DNA of 64,000 nucleotides from CAYFWF01 sp964346815 (GTDB lineage Bacteria > Acidobacteriota > Aminicenantia > Aminicenantales > Aminicenantaceae): contig CAYFWF010000049.1 in NCBI GenBank assembly GCA_964346815.1, positions 1 through 64,000 on the forward strand, written 5' to 3'. Position 1 is the first letter of the stretch, and every line of letters starts with the position of its first letter. The notes under the pieces are model-generated. The model did not search any database. It had not been told where the DNA came from and was given only the letters and a program-made list of their open reading frames with translations. Of this stretch, positions 33,821 to 42,756 are shown piece after piece. The position numbers and the translations under genes are program-made.

Positions 33821-35953
33821 TCAAAATTCCGCAATAAAGCTTTTGGTCCATGGAGGCTGGTCGGGCCTGGTCCCCTTCCTTCCCATCTCCTGCCACTTCT
33901 CGTCTGTCAGGCGGTCATCCAGGGGATGTTTGAACTCGTAGTAAGAAAACACCGCACCCCGGCACAATCTGCGGCCCTTGGAATCCTCGACGATGATATA
34001 AATATCGAACGGAGATCCCACTCCCTCCTCCAGCACCTGTTGGGTGTTGAGATCCGAGTGGACGTCGGCGATAACATCCATCCTCTCATCTGTCCCCGAG
34101 GTGATTTTCTCCATGAGTTGAGGAGGGAAGCTCTTGAGTGAAGAAAGCTCGTTCCCTATATTTCTAATGAGCTCGTAGTCTTCTTTATCGAGCTCTATGT
34201 CTTCGAGTTCTTTTGTGGATATCACAATCAGTCGTGCTAAAATCTTCTCAAACCTCTGAATCTTTTCTGGGACTCCCTGAACGGCAATTCCCAAATCCGC
34301 GAGGTTTCTTCTCAAATCCCCCATCATCTCCTGGATTCTCTGATAGACGTCGGGATAGGGCTCAACATATCCGTAGGTGAATTCGGGCGGAGGAGGAAGC
34401 GCCGTTGCCAGCATGGTGTAGCTCTGTTTGGCGTAGAGTATGGTGTCGTGCCGCAGTTCGGTCCAAGAGCCAAGTGTCGTTTGAAGCTCTTTGTCCAACC
34501 AGGCTTCACTTTTCATGGACCTAGGTACGTTTTTGTCCTTCACCTCTTCCAATAAGGGAAGCAGACAATGAAGCCATCTCCAGTAGAGATTCTGCCTCCA
34601 CTCCTCCGCGCTGAGGGAAGAGAACTCCTGCTTGAGCTTGTTGAGCTGGCCGTAATATTCCGTGTATGCGGTGTCTCCCGCGTTTTCCAGAATCTCGAGC
34701 GCCCTGCTGGAACCCAAAACAGCCATAACGTCCAATCCCCTCGGAAAGGCCCGGGCAGGTCCTGCACCGGGAATCACTTCCATGGTGAATGGATTTCCAT
34801 CGCCTGTATATTCGAGAATGGCCTTATCTCCCTTTTTTCCATAGACCATTTCTTGAAACACGTAGGCATCGGGGATGAATCTCTGCCCCATGAACCGGAA
34901 ACCTTTGGTGGCAGCAGAAAACTCGCCTTCCTCTGTAAAGGCGGCGCCCGAGAGGATTTGCGACGGCCTCGACTTGAAGGCTCTCTCGATGAACACAGAT
35001 AATTTATCTTCCTCCCAGTATTTATCCACAGTGCCGTCGACAGAAAAAACTTCCTGGATGAGTTCCCTATAATCATCAACGGACAAATCATCCGTCTTCC
35101 CCACAAAATAGACCGTTGGCTCATAAACCTTTCTCCATAATCGATAAGCCTGTGGGTCTTTCATCAAAGCATCGGTCATCAAGAGAGCCTGGAGTGTCAT
35201 CTTCTTTCCATGGAGAATGGATTCCTCATCTTTTCCAGGCCGGAGTTTGAAATCGATGCGGCCATACCACATCATCACTTTAAAATATTTCCGGAATGTT
35301 TCATTCCTGGTGTAATGACCTCGAGGGACATACTGGCTGAAATCCTCAAAGGCGTACGGGGTTTCAAAGGGAGTGGGATTTTCAACATAGGAAAGAAGCT
35401 CTCGGAATTCTAATCCCTTATGGGCTTCCATGCTGCTGAGTTCTTTTCCTGCCAAATTCTTCAATCCCAGTTCCACTTCATATTCAGGGACTAGAATTTT
35501 TTTTGCTACAGAAAAAAATCCGACATTCAATCGGGCTGCTTCTCTGACCGCCTCGATTTCGGCTTCTTCATATTGAGCTTTGGATAGAACGATCATCCGG
35601 TCTGTCAGCTCCGCCACGTGATCGAAGAGTGTCTCTATCTCCAGAATCCTCAACAGATAATCGAAGAATATGTGACAGGTATGGAGGACGGCATCTGTGG
35701 TCACGAAGATGTTCTGGTTTCTCTCTTTGGCGTTCAGATAGACGTCATAAATTTCCTTTTCATCTCCAGGTCTCACTGCGAAGCCATTTAGTTCCAACAG
35801 CTTTTGGGCAGGCACTGATAAAGTCATTCTCTCTTTTCCCCTCAGATTTTTCAAAGGAAAGGGAACATCCTCTTGTTCGAGAGCGAAGGCCAAACATCCC
35901 AAACAGCTCAAAAAGACAAGCAGACCCGAAAGAGGGAATAGGGCTCTCTTCAT
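33821..35953 (-). CDS. DUF3160 secreted protein
   Basis: The protein has 710 residues from ATG 35953 (GAGGTGA upstream; an earlier in-frame start at 35986 is rejected). The signal peptide MKRALFPLSGLLVFLSCLGC ends in a possible lipid-attachment Cys, but the lipobox is poor. The DUF3160 hallmarks are VTTDAVLHTCHIFFDYLLR (~80-97), a long helical middle, LYWRWLHCLLPLLEEV and LKSFPPQLMEKITSGTDERM near the C-terminus. The family is large and secreted in Acidobacteriota and related phyla, with unknown function. It is 29 nt downstream of the NSS transporter gene and may end that operon. Confidence 0.85.
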   Translation of the reverse strand: MKRALFPLSGLLVFLSCLGCLAFALEQEDVPFPLKNLRGKERMTLSVPAQKLLELNGFAVRPGDEKEIYDVYLNAKERNQNIFVTTDAVLHTCHIFFDYLLRILEIETLFDHVAELTDRMIVLSKAQYEEAEIEAVREAARLNVGFFSVAKKILVPEYEVELGLKNLAGKELSSMEAHKGLEFRELLSYVENPTPFETPYAFEDFSQYVPRGHYTRNETFRKYFKVMMWYGRIDFKLRPGKDEESILHGKKMTLQALLMTDALMKDPQAYRLWRKVYEPTVYFVGKTDDLSVDDYRELIQEVFSVDGTVDKYWEEDKLSVFIERAFKSRPSQILSGAAFTEEGEFSAATKGFRFMGQRFIPDAYVFQEMVYGKKGDKAILEYTGDGNPFTMEVIPGAGPARAFPRGLDVMAVLGSSRALEILENAGDTAYTEYYGQLNKLKQEFSSLSAEEWRQNLYWRWLHCLLPLLEEVKDKNVPRSMKSEAWLDKELQTTLGSWTELRHDTILYAKQSYTMLATALPPPPEFTYGYVEPYPDVYQRIQEMMGDLRRNLADLGIAVQGVPEKIQRFEKILARLIVISTKELEDIELDKEDYELIRNIGNELSSLKSFPPQLMEKITSGTDERMDVIADVHSDLNTQQVLEEGVGSPFDIYIIVEDSKGRRLCRGAVFSYYEFKHPLDDRLTDEKWQEMGRKGTRPDQPPWTKSFIAEF

Positions 35954-35982
35954 TTTATTCACCTCATCCTTATATACACATA

Positions 35983-37311
35983 TCATCCAAAAATATTTAG
36001 GTCAAATACAGACTCCAGGAACCAGTTGACACCTACGAAGAGAATGGCAAAAGGGAGAACGATCCTCATCCACCAGTAGAGAATCCTTTCTAAAGACGCT
36101 TTTCTGACACTGAGCTCACTCAAAAATTCATATCTTTTGATAAACCAGGCTGCTGTAACCACAGCCAGGAGGGAGCCCAGGGCCTGCATTCCTGATCCGA
36201 AGGTCAAATCCCATGGAACGAAAATCTTGAAGTTAATCATCGGAGGAATCGCCAGAAGATAAACCACACAACAAATCAGAACCACAGCCCTTTTTCTTCC
36301 CAGACGCGTGTTGTCCAGTATGCCCCCCACCAACACCTCGAAGGCGGCCACGTCAGAGAGATAGGCGGCTCCAAACAACCCTAAGAAAAACAAGAGCCCG
36401 AATACCCAACCAGCGGGCATCAAGCTGAAGGTTTTCGGCAGTGTCTCAAAGATCAGGCCCGGCCCGGAGCTGGGTTCCAGATCAAAAGCGAAAACCGCGG
36501 GGAAGATGGCCAATCCTGCCAGAAGACCTGCAGCAGAGGCAGCGATCCCTGTGTACACCGCATTTTTGGAAACCTTCGCTCTACTATCGAGATAGGAACC
36601 GTAGATAACCATGAACGTTCCACCTAAAGACATCGAAAAAAAGGCCATTCCTAAGGCGGCTGCCATCACCGAAGGCTTGAGTTCTCCAAAGCGGAATCCT
36701 CCGATAAGCCAGTCGATCCCTTCTCCCCCTCCTTCCAGAGTCACAGAGCGAAAAATCAGAACGAGCAAGATCCCGAAGAGTGTCGGCACGATCCATTTAC
36801 TGGCTCTTTCGATGCCCTTACGGAGGCCTTTGATCAGAACGATTCCGCAGGTAAAAATCACCAGTGCCGTCATGGCCAACTGCAGGAGGAATGAGGTAAG
36901 GTCGAATCCTTCCTGAGGAGGAAGGATAGCACCTGGGTTTATATGTCCTCCAAAAGCATTGACCAGCTCACCAAAGGCATGAAATCCAACCCATCCCACC
37001 GCATCGGAATAGTATCCTGTCGCCCAAAATACGATAAAAAACAGGAAAAATCCCACAAATTTCCCACCCGGGAGTCCCCCGCTTTCAAAGGCACCCAGCG
37101 TGCCTCGTTGAGTGTGCCGTCCGAGAATCCATTCGGCCATCAATGCCGGTATCCCGACAAAAAAAACGATCGTCAGATAAAAAAGAACGAACGCCGCTCC
37201 TCCAAATTTTCCCACCATATAAGGGAAGCGCCAGACAGCCCCCAACCCTACTGCAACGCCGATCATGGTCATCAGAAGGCCGAAATCGGAGGTAAAGGTC
37301 TCTCTCTTCAA
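35983..37311 (-). CDS. Sodium-dependent NSS/SNF-family transporter
   Basis: The protein has 442 residues, like LeuT/TnaT-type bacterial symporters. The unwound first helix carries the family signature GLGAVWRFPYMVGKFGG (~18-34), a Na+ and substrate site. About 11-12 hydrophobic segments follow, with FSMSLGGTFMVIYGSYL (~225-241) as helix 6. These carriers import amino acids or amines with Na+. It starts 3 nt after the AOR stop, on the same strand, so it belongs to the AOR operon and may bring in the amino acid or amine whose aldehyde product the AOR oxidises. Confidence 0.9.
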   Translation of the reverse strand: MKRETFTSDFGLLMTMIGVAVGLGAVWRFPYMVGKFGGAAFVLFYLTIVFFVGIPALMAEWILGRHTQRGTLGAFESGGLPGGKFVGFFLFFIVFWATGYYSDAVGWVGFHAFGELVNAFGGHINPGAILPPQEGFDLTSFLLQLAMTALVIFTCGIVLIKGLRKGIERASKWIVPTLFGILLVLIFRSVTLEGGGEGIDWLIGGFRFGELKPSVMAAALGMAFFSMSLGGTFMVIYGSYLDSRAKVSKNAVYTGIAASAAGLLAGLAIFPAVFAFDLEPSSGPGLIFETLPKTFSLMPAGWVFGLLFFLGLFGAAYLSDVAAFEVLVGGILDNTRLGRKRAVVLICCVVYLLAIPPMINFKIFVPWDLTFGSGMQALGSLLAVVTAAWFIKRYEFLSELSVRKASLERILYWWMRIVLPFAILFVGVNWFLESVFDLNIFG

Positions 37312-37314
37312 ACC

Positions 37315-39111
37315 TTACTCTTCCCATTTGTGAATCTTGTAATACTCGTTTACCATTTTTTGGATGTCAACAGTCGATCCTTTGGTCGGACCTTTGCTGA
37401 GAGGTTCTTTCTGGAATCTTTCGGGGAGGGTATCGTCCTTTTTAGTCATTCCCAAATACCGGTTGAATCGATGATCCAACTGGATAGCATCCTCCAATAT
37501 CTCCTCTAAATATTCAGAAGAATAGTCCAGGCTGGTTCCGGCTCTCAAGAGGGATGAGGCTCTCTCGAAATTGAGAACATCCATGCAGAGCCCGATATTC
37601 TTGCACATGGTCAGAGAATCGGTGAGCAGTGCGATTTTCTCAGAATAGCTAACCAGAGCCGCCTTGCCTTCCTCGGCAAGCCTGTCAGCCGCTTCTGTGG
37701 TCCCGAAACGCTTCCGGGCTTCCTCTTTCCTGTTGGTCAACTCGAAATAGGGTTCGGCACGAAGATGATCCGCTCCCCTGGACGCAATGGCATAAGTCAG
37801 GCCATAGGCCTTGATTCCTCTGGGATCTCCGCAGATGATATCTAATCCTTTGACATGCATGACCAATTTCCGTGCTTCATCTCCGAATCTTTCTGCACAT
37901 CTTTTCGCTCCATTGGCCAGCTCGCTTCCTATTCCTCGACGGAATGCGATCATATCCACCACCTGCCGTATTTTTTCTCTCTCTCCCCATCTTATGCTGA
38001 ATCCGTCCAAATCATCCGGATGGATCAACCCCTTCTCCTGGCATTCCATAATCCAACCGATCACCTCAGATGTGGATATGGAATCCATCCCCATTTGATT
38101 CAGGTAAGCGTTCATCTCCAACGCAAACCTGAGGCTCTGGTTCCCTATTCTGGAGGTGAATCCACAGAGCGTTTCAAACTCAGGCCCTTCTGCTTCCAGC
38201 TCTTTTGTCAAATAATAGCGGGAGCAATGGACATTGCAGTTGAAGCATGATTTATTCTTGACTTTAAAGGAGCTGGCCAGCTTCTGTCCGGATATCTCAT
38301 CCACATAATCACAGACACCATCCTGAAAATGCCGTGTGGGAAGGATCCCCAACCTGTTCAGATCCTTCATCAACATGGTGGTGCCGAGTTGATGCCGTTT
38401 CCCATATTCGGGATGATTCAATATGTCCCGATCGATTTGCCGGTTTTCGGACAACAAACCGAGAGGCTCCGCCAGCTTGACGGGACAGGATCCTCTCACA
38501 GCCAGGGCCTTCAAATTCTTGGATCCCATCACAGCCCCCATCCCTGTGCGGCCGTTGACTCTGTTTCCACTGGATACGATGGAGGCAAAAGAGACCAGAT
38601 TCTCCCCGGCTGGGCCGATGGCCGCAACCTGGATGGCATAATCCCTATGTTCTCTCCTTATCGCTTCTGTAGTTTCGATGATTTTTCTCCCTGCATACTC
38701 GGGACAATCCACAAATTCCACACCCGAACTTGTGACCAGGAGGTAGAGCAGATTTTTCGATTTTCCTGTGATGATGATTTGATCGAATCCTGTGAACTTC
38801 ATCTCTGCTGCAAACTGCCCCCCTGCGGCTGAATCTCCCAATATGCCGGTAAGCGGCGACTTGGCCGTAACAGTATAATAAGCAGAAGCTGTGAGCAGAG
38901 ATCCTGTGAGAGGTCCGACACCGAATATCAAAATGTTCTCAGGCCCTAATGGATCACAATCTGGATCTAATTCCTCATACAGTCTTTTGGAATTGGCTGC
39001 TCTTCCTCCGATGACGGGTTTTATCCAAGAGGAATCGAGAGTCTCGATCTGAAATTCTCTTTTGGTGAGATCCACCCGGAGGATTTTTCCTCCATATCCA
39101 AATTCAAGCAT
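37315..39111 (-). CDS. Aldehyde:ferredoxin oxidoreductase family protein, second copy
   Basis: The protein has 598 residues, the normal AOR length. FGYGGKILRVDLTKREF and GGRAANSKRLYEEL open the protein. Pterin contacts are in AIGPAGENLVSFASIVSSGN. The cluster ligands are CFNCNVHC (~290-297) and a fourth Cys in NIGLCMDVLNF (~505). HVKGLDIICGDPRGIKAYGL and ASRGADHLRAEPYFEL are family motifs. It overlaps the upstream ferredoxin gene by 8 nt and is followed by an Na+ symporter after 3 nt. It is cytoplasmic and probably oxidises aldehydes derived from 2-oxo acids or amines to carboxylic acids, yielding reduced ferredoxin. It is clearly distinct from the 695-residue copy at 10005. Confidence 0.9.
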   Translation of the reverse strand: MLEFGYGGKILRVDLTKREFQIETLDSSWIKPVIGGRAANSKRLYEELDPDCDPLGPENILIFGVGPLTGSLLTASAYYTVTAKSPLTGILGDSAAGGQFAAEMKFTGFDQIIITGKSKNLLYLLVTSSGVEFVDCPEYAGRKIIETTEAIRREHRDYAIQVAAIGPAGENLVSFASIVSSGNRVNGRTGMGAVMGSKNLKALAVRGSCPVKLAEPLGLLSENRQIDRDILNHPEYGKRHQLGTTMLMKDLNRLGILPTRHFQDGVCDYVDEISGQKLASSFKVKNKSCFNCNVHCSRYYLTKELEAEGPEFETLCGFTSRIGNQSLRFALEMNAYLNQMGMDSISTSEVIGWIMECQEKGLIHPDDLDGFSIRWGEREKIRQVVDMIAFRRGIGSELANGAKRCAERFGDEARKLVMHVKGLDIICGDPRGIKAYGLTYAIASRGADHLRAEPYFELTNRKEEARKRFGTTEAADRLAEEGKAALVSYSEKIALLTDSLTMCKNIGLCMDVLNFERASSLLRAGTSLDYSSEYLEEILEDAIQLDHRFNRYLGMTKKDDTLPERFQKEPLSKGPTKGSTVDIQKMVNEYYKIHKWEE

Positions 39112-39625
39112 GTTTCCCGCTCCATTTCTTTCTGAGCGTTGATCCCTGACGCATCACAAAGTACTGCCTTTTCTGGCTCACGTTCATTTTTTTTGTGGTT
39201 TTCTTGATTTCAGCCAGAGAAGTCCTTTTGGCAGCTCCTTCGACTTGCGTTATGGCTTCTTCTGTACATTCCGCGATACATTTCGGTGATCCACCGCACA
39301 GATCACACACATAAACGATTCCATCGAATATCTCGATCGCTCCTATGGGACAAGCCTTTTCACAAGCCCCGCAGAGGGTACATACAGTGGGAGATACGAT
39401 TATCTGCCCCATAGGGCCCGGGGTCAGCGCATCTTCCGGACAGTTCAAACAATATTTTTCCTCACACTGGATACAAACAACAGGGCCGTCGATCCCTTGT
39501 TCATATAGATTCAAGACTTTGATTCGGCTCAAAAAATTGCTGATTTTGCCGGTGTGGAAGAAAGCGCACGCCACTTCACATTTCCGGCAGCCGGTGCATT
39601 TGTGCAAATCGACATGTATCAACAT
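39104..39625 (-). CDS. 4Fe-4S ferredoxin partner of the second AOR
   Basis: The protein has 173 residues with four Cys sets: CTGCRKCEVACAFFHTG (~9-20), CIQCEEKYCLNC (~52-63), CTLCGACEKACPIGAIEIF (~82-100) and CDLCGGSPKCIAEC (~105-120), enough for four [4Fe-4S] centres. There is no signal peptide, in contrast to the Tat-linked homologue at 9292. It overlaps the AOR gene by 8 nt and follows the TIGR04076 gene by 11 nt. It probably relays electrons from the AOR to soluble ferredoxin or NAD-linked carriers. Confidence 0.9.
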   Translation of the reverse strand: MLIHVDLHKCTGCRKCEVACAFFHTGKISNFLSRIKVLNLYEQGIDGPVVCIQCEEKYCLNCPEDALTPGPMGQIIVSPTVCTLCGACEKACPIGAIEIFDGIVYVCDLCGGSPKCIAECTEEAITQVEGAAKRTSLAEIKKTTKKMNVSQKRQYFVMRQGSTLRKKWSGKHA

Positions 39626-39636
39626 TTCCTCCCGAA

Positions 39637-39909
39637 TTATTCTTCCATCTCCAGTCGATAGTGCACCAATCCTTTTGGATCCGGGCAGACAAAGTTCTTC
39701 ACTCTTTTGACCCAGTGACCCTCATCCAATTTATCCCGGACCGACAATATGGGAAAGATAGGCATCATACTCTGCAGCGCCCAGATACACACATACTGAC
39801 CATCAGGAACAATGAGCCTAGAATCCTCGACATAGAAATGATCCCCCACCTGTACGGGAAGGTTGCAGTACCCGTCGATCCTTTCCACACTCACTTTTAT
39901 CCTTGCCAT
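39637..39909 (-). CDS. TIGR04076-family small protein
   Basis: The protein has 90 residues; GGAGGAG lies before the ATG. It matches the TIGR04076 pattern: IKVSVERIDGYCNLPVQVGD, a middle GQYVCIWALQSMMPIF, and the closing FVCPDPKGLVHYRLEM. The two conserved Cys (one in DGYC, one in VCPDP) are present. The function of this family is unknown. It heads an operon with a ferredoxin, an AOR and an Na+ symporter, suggesting a role with redox or amine chemistry. Confidence 0.75.
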   Translation of the reverse strand: MARIKVSVERIDGYCNLPVQVGDHFYVEDSRLIVPDGQYVCIWALQSMMPIFPILSVRDKLDEGHWVKRVKNFVCPDPKGLVHYRLEMEE

Positions 39910-40120
39910 AACTGCTCCTCCATCTGACTCTTTTGATTTTACCTATCAGGATACAACATTGGAAGTCAAAATTCCTTCTTTCTGCCATTCTTGTCTTTAT
40001 TTGAAACTCTTTTCTTGATATTAAGTTTAGAGGTTGTCCCAAAGTGAGGGGAAATAAAATCGGAACAAAGAAGCAGGTCAGCTGATTCGTCAGCCCAAGG
40101 ATTTATCCCAGCGAGCCACA

Positions 40121-40193
40121 TTGTCATTACGAGGAATGAACTGACGAAGTAATCCCATCATATGAGATTGCTTCAATACATTCGCAATGACAA
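40121..40193. repeat. REP/MITE-like inverted repeat element
   Basis: About 73 bp bounded by TTGTCATT (40121-40128) and AATGACAA (40186-40193), with inner complementary segments (ACGAGGAATGAACTGACGAAG against GAGATTGCTTCAATACATTCG, imperfect). This matches the widespread TGTCATTGCGAGG...GCAATGACA type of short palindromic repeat found dispersed in many bacterial genomes. It lies in the 420-bp gap between the divergent AOR operon and ABC genes. No coding sequence is seen in the rest of that gap. Confidence 0.75.
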
Positions 40194-40330
40194 GATCGCC
40201 ACACTCCGCTCGTGATGCTCGCTAGCCTGCAGTTGGCTTCCCAACCAGCTTGCCTGACTGTTTCTTTGTCACAGAAATAAGGATGCTAACCCCGCTTGAG
40301 TTGACTTCGAAATTTTCCTCTGTTATAAGC

Positions 40331-41596
40331 ATGGTGATGGGCAAAATTGGAAAGGATTTTCCAGCCAAATCGGTTTTCATGTTCCACCTTCATGTTGGGA
40401 CACGGCTCGCATTGAGAATATTCATTCCTGCAGTCGCTGTCTTTTTTGTTCTTTATTATGTGCTCAGACCAGAGTTCTTTCTTTCCTTAATGGCCACTCT
40501 TCTCGACGGAGGCTTTTTGCTCAGCGGGCTCTTTACAACCGCTCTCTGCTTGATCATGGCTGGCTTCACAGCCCGCCGAGTCTGGTTCGGACTCGACGGA
40601 TGGATCCGCCATCTCCCTGCTGCAGGTTCCATCCACAGGCGAATGGCTGCAATCGCCATATTTACAGCCCAGATCCCTCTGCTCATAATACTGTCAGGTT
40701 TAGCCCTTATGTCATCTAAGCTCTTCAAAGTTCCTGCAGCTGCCTATCTTATTGGATTGCCTTTCGTCAGTCTGGCCTGTGGTCTCTGTCTGCTGCCTGT
40801 TAAGAGAAAAACTTTCTCGAGGTCTTTAGCGATCTTGGCGGGAATTGCACTATCCGCCAACAATTGGTGGCTTCTTATTCCAGGGATCTTTTTACTCCTT
40901 GCAGCAGATGCTCTAACGGGCCCTTTGGTCCAGAGGAAAAAGCACCCTAAATTCCATAAGCCTTCCAGAGGAATACTCCTTACTGCACTCATCAGCTGGA
41001 GAGCACTCAGACTGAGAATCCTCATTCCCTATCTGTTCTCCCTGCCCTTTATCGGCGCAACTCGACTTTTTATTACAAACAATAATCCCCCTCCTCTGCT
41101 TGCTGAACAGGTGATTCGTTTCGGAGGGACGTTAGGTGTGATTCTCTTCTGCGCAATCTTGGCCAACATGGTTGCTGTTCGAAGACCTCCATGGCCCTGG
41201 ATCCGCTCTTTGCCCTGGTCGGCTAAATCCAGAATTTTGCTAGATTCCTCCTTCATTAGCCTCCTCGTTCTTCCGCTCTTGGTCCTGGTTGGAGTTATGA
41301 ATATAAAATCCATGCTTCCACTTGCCGTGAGCTGCCCTTTTTTTGTTCTCTACTCTGTCTATTCCATTCGACAAGCTCCAGATTCCCCCATGGGAGTTTC
41401 AGGAAAGGTTTTGTTGCTCGGGACAATGGCAGCGCTTTTTCTCTGTATCATTCCCTGGAGTTCTCTTGTTCTTCTGGTTTCATCTCTGTGGATACTAAAA
41501 GAGGCGATAAAAGCCGAGAAATTTCAGAAAGTCAGCCAATGGCTCGAGCTTCATCACCTCGCAGTGGGAGATTCTCTCTCGTGGAGCGGTCGATGA
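40331..41596 (+). CDS. Multi-spanning membrane protein, likely ABC exporter permease
   Basis: About 421 residues from ATG 40331; 40283 and 40337 are alternatives and no start has a strong ribosome binding site. Ten or so hydrophobic segments are visible (for example IFIPAVAVFFVLYYVL, LSGLFTTALCLIMAGF, AAIAIFTAQIPLLIILSG, LVLPLLVLVGVM). The family is not recognised by motif, but the gene overlaps by 4 nt with an ABC ATPase, an arrangement typical of two-component ABC-2-type or export systems. The substrate is unknown. Confidence 0.7.
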   Translation: MVMGKIGKDFPAKSVFMFHLHVGTRLALRIFIPAVAVFFVLYYVLRPEFFLSLMATLLDGGFLLSGLFTTALCLIMAGFTARRVWFGLDGWIRHLPAAGSIHRRMAAIAIFTAQIPLLIILSGLALMSSKLFKVPAAAYLIGLPFVSLACGLCLLPVKRKTFSRSLAILAGIALSANNWWLLIPGIFLLLAADALTGPLVQRKKHPKFHKPSRGILLTALISWRALRLRILIPYLFSLPFIGATRLFITNNNPPPLLAEQVIRFGGTLGVILFCAILANMVAVRRPPWPWIRSLPWSAKSRILLDSSFISLLVLPLLVLVGVMNIKSMLPLAVSCPFFVLYSVYSIRQAPDSPMGVSGKVLLLGTMAALFLCIIPWSSLVLLVSSLWILKEAIKAEKFQKVSQWLELHHLAVGDSLSWSGR

Positions 41597-42294
41597 TCCG
41601 CTATAGAAATGTTTCATTTTCGTATCGGAAAGAGGAAAAGATCCTCCAATCTATCGACATGGAGCTCGATTCGGGTTTGAATTTACTCCTTGGTCCGAAC
41701 GGATGCGGAAAAAGCACTCTCCTCAAGTTGACAGCAGGAGTGGAAAGACCGGATTCAGGAAACATCACCATCGACGGTCATGACATGTGGAGCGATGAGG
41801 TCGAGGCTCGAAAAGGGACAGCCTATCTGCCCGAACATCCCGATCTCACTCCTTATGCATCGATAAAAGAAATCCTGGATTTGGTGTGCCGTCTTCGGGG
41901 AGAGCCTCTCGACGCAGGAAATGAAGCCCTGGAATTCTTCAGCCTTCAACACCTCGCCCACCGGACTGTCCGGGAATTATCCTTAGGACAGAGGAGGCAG
42001 GCCGTGTTCGCAGCCTGCCTCATCGGAACCCCATCCCACATACTTCTCGACGAACCTCTCGATGGAATGGATCTGCATATCCAGAAAGAAATTCTCGGTT
42101 GGATAAAAAATCATGTCCAATCCGGAGCGACGGTGGTGGTGGTATCCCACTCCGTCGAGCCTTTTATCGAGCTTGCCTCCCAGGCAGTCACCATCCAATC
42201 CGGTCATGCCTTTCACTTCAGAAACCTTCCTGATTCTTTAGATAAAAAGAGATCTTTCCTGGAACAGTTGGCCGAAGGCGGACTCCCCCTTTGA
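41593..42294 (+). CDS. ABC transporter ATPase
   Basis: The protein has 233 residues from ATG 41593, which overlaps the permease stop by ATGA; earlier in-frame starts are rejected. Walker A LLGPNGCGKSTLLKL (~34-48), signature ELSLGQRRQAVFAA (LSLGQ, a normal variant of LSGGQ), Walker B ILLDEPLDGMD and H-loop VVSHSVE are all intact. It probably energises the membrane protein upstream. A bidirectional hairpin overlaps its last codons. Confidence 0.9.
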   Translation: MIRYRNVSFSYRKEEKILQSIDMELDSGLNLLLGPNGCGKSTLLKLTAGVERPDSGNITIDGHDMWSDEVEARKGTAYLPEHPDLTPYASIKEILDLVCRLRGEPLDAGNEALEFFSLQHLAHRTVRELSLGQRRQAVFAACLIGTPSHILLDEPLDGMDLHIQKEILGWIKNHVQSGATVVVVSHSVEPFIELASQAVTIQSGHAFHFRNLPDSLDKKRSFLEQLAEGGLPL

Positions 42295-42304
42295 GGTCCG
42301 CCTT
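42275..42304. terminator. Bidirectional hairpin terminator between convergent genes
   Basis: AAGGCGGAC (42275-42283) pairs with GTCCGCCTT (42296-42304) across a 12-nt loop. The plus strand then reads CTTACTTTTTTA. It ends the ABC ATPase gene and lies 18 nt before the stop of the convergent lipoprotein gene. Confidence 0.65.
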
Positions 42305-42321
42305 CTTACTTTTTTATGAGC

Positions 42322-42627
42322 TCACTTTCTCTTCTTACAGCTCCCTCTACCCAGAATTCCACCGCTCAAGAACAGTCCCGCACCAAGAACAAATCCAAAG
42401 TTGTACCAAAACCCGCTGTTGTGCACTTCGTAAAAGCGGACCGATTTGGTGAAAATCGAAATAATAAATGTGATTGGAGCGACCAGGCCGTGCCACAATC
42501 CCTTCCAGAACCCTGCAATTTTACCCTCTTCATCCGGGGTTTTTTCGAGTTCATTCGGACCGGGAGCACAGCTCGTCAGAGTTAAAACCAGAATAAGTCC
42601 TACCCCAACGGCGCATAAAATTTTCAT
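42322..42627 (-). CDS. Small lipoprotein with a membrane-associated C-terminus
   Basis: The protein has 101 residues. The signal peptide ends in the lipobox LTSC (Cys ~20). A short acidic linker (ELEKTPDEEG) leads to an amphipathic and membrane segment (FWKGLWHGLVAPITFIISIF), YEVHNSGFWYNFGFVLGAG and a basic end CKKRK. The WKGxWHGxxAPxTF and WYNFGFxxG elements recur in a conserved uncharacterised family of small membrane proteins. Function unknown; monocistronic. Confidence 0.7.
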   Translation of the reverse strand: MKILCAVGVGLILVLTLTSCAPGPNELEKTPDEEGKIAGFWKGLWHGLVAPITFIISIFTKSVRFYEVHNSGFWYNFGFVLGAGLFLSGGILGRGSCKKRK

Positions 42628-42756
42628 TCTTCCTCCTAGGAACTCTCTGAATTTGTAATATATATATCAAAAAAATCTCTGTTTTGACAAAACGGCAAAA
42701 AGGGTTTACATGTCTCCCGATCATCCGATATGATTAAATAATCAGGAAAAATACCC

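Noticed and set aside
37315..39111. BamB-type benzoyl-CoA reductase for the AOR homologues
   Set aside because: No bam partner genes (BamC-I) or aromatic pathway genes are nearby, and the operon contains a Na+ symporter and a single ferredoxin, which fits an AOR better.
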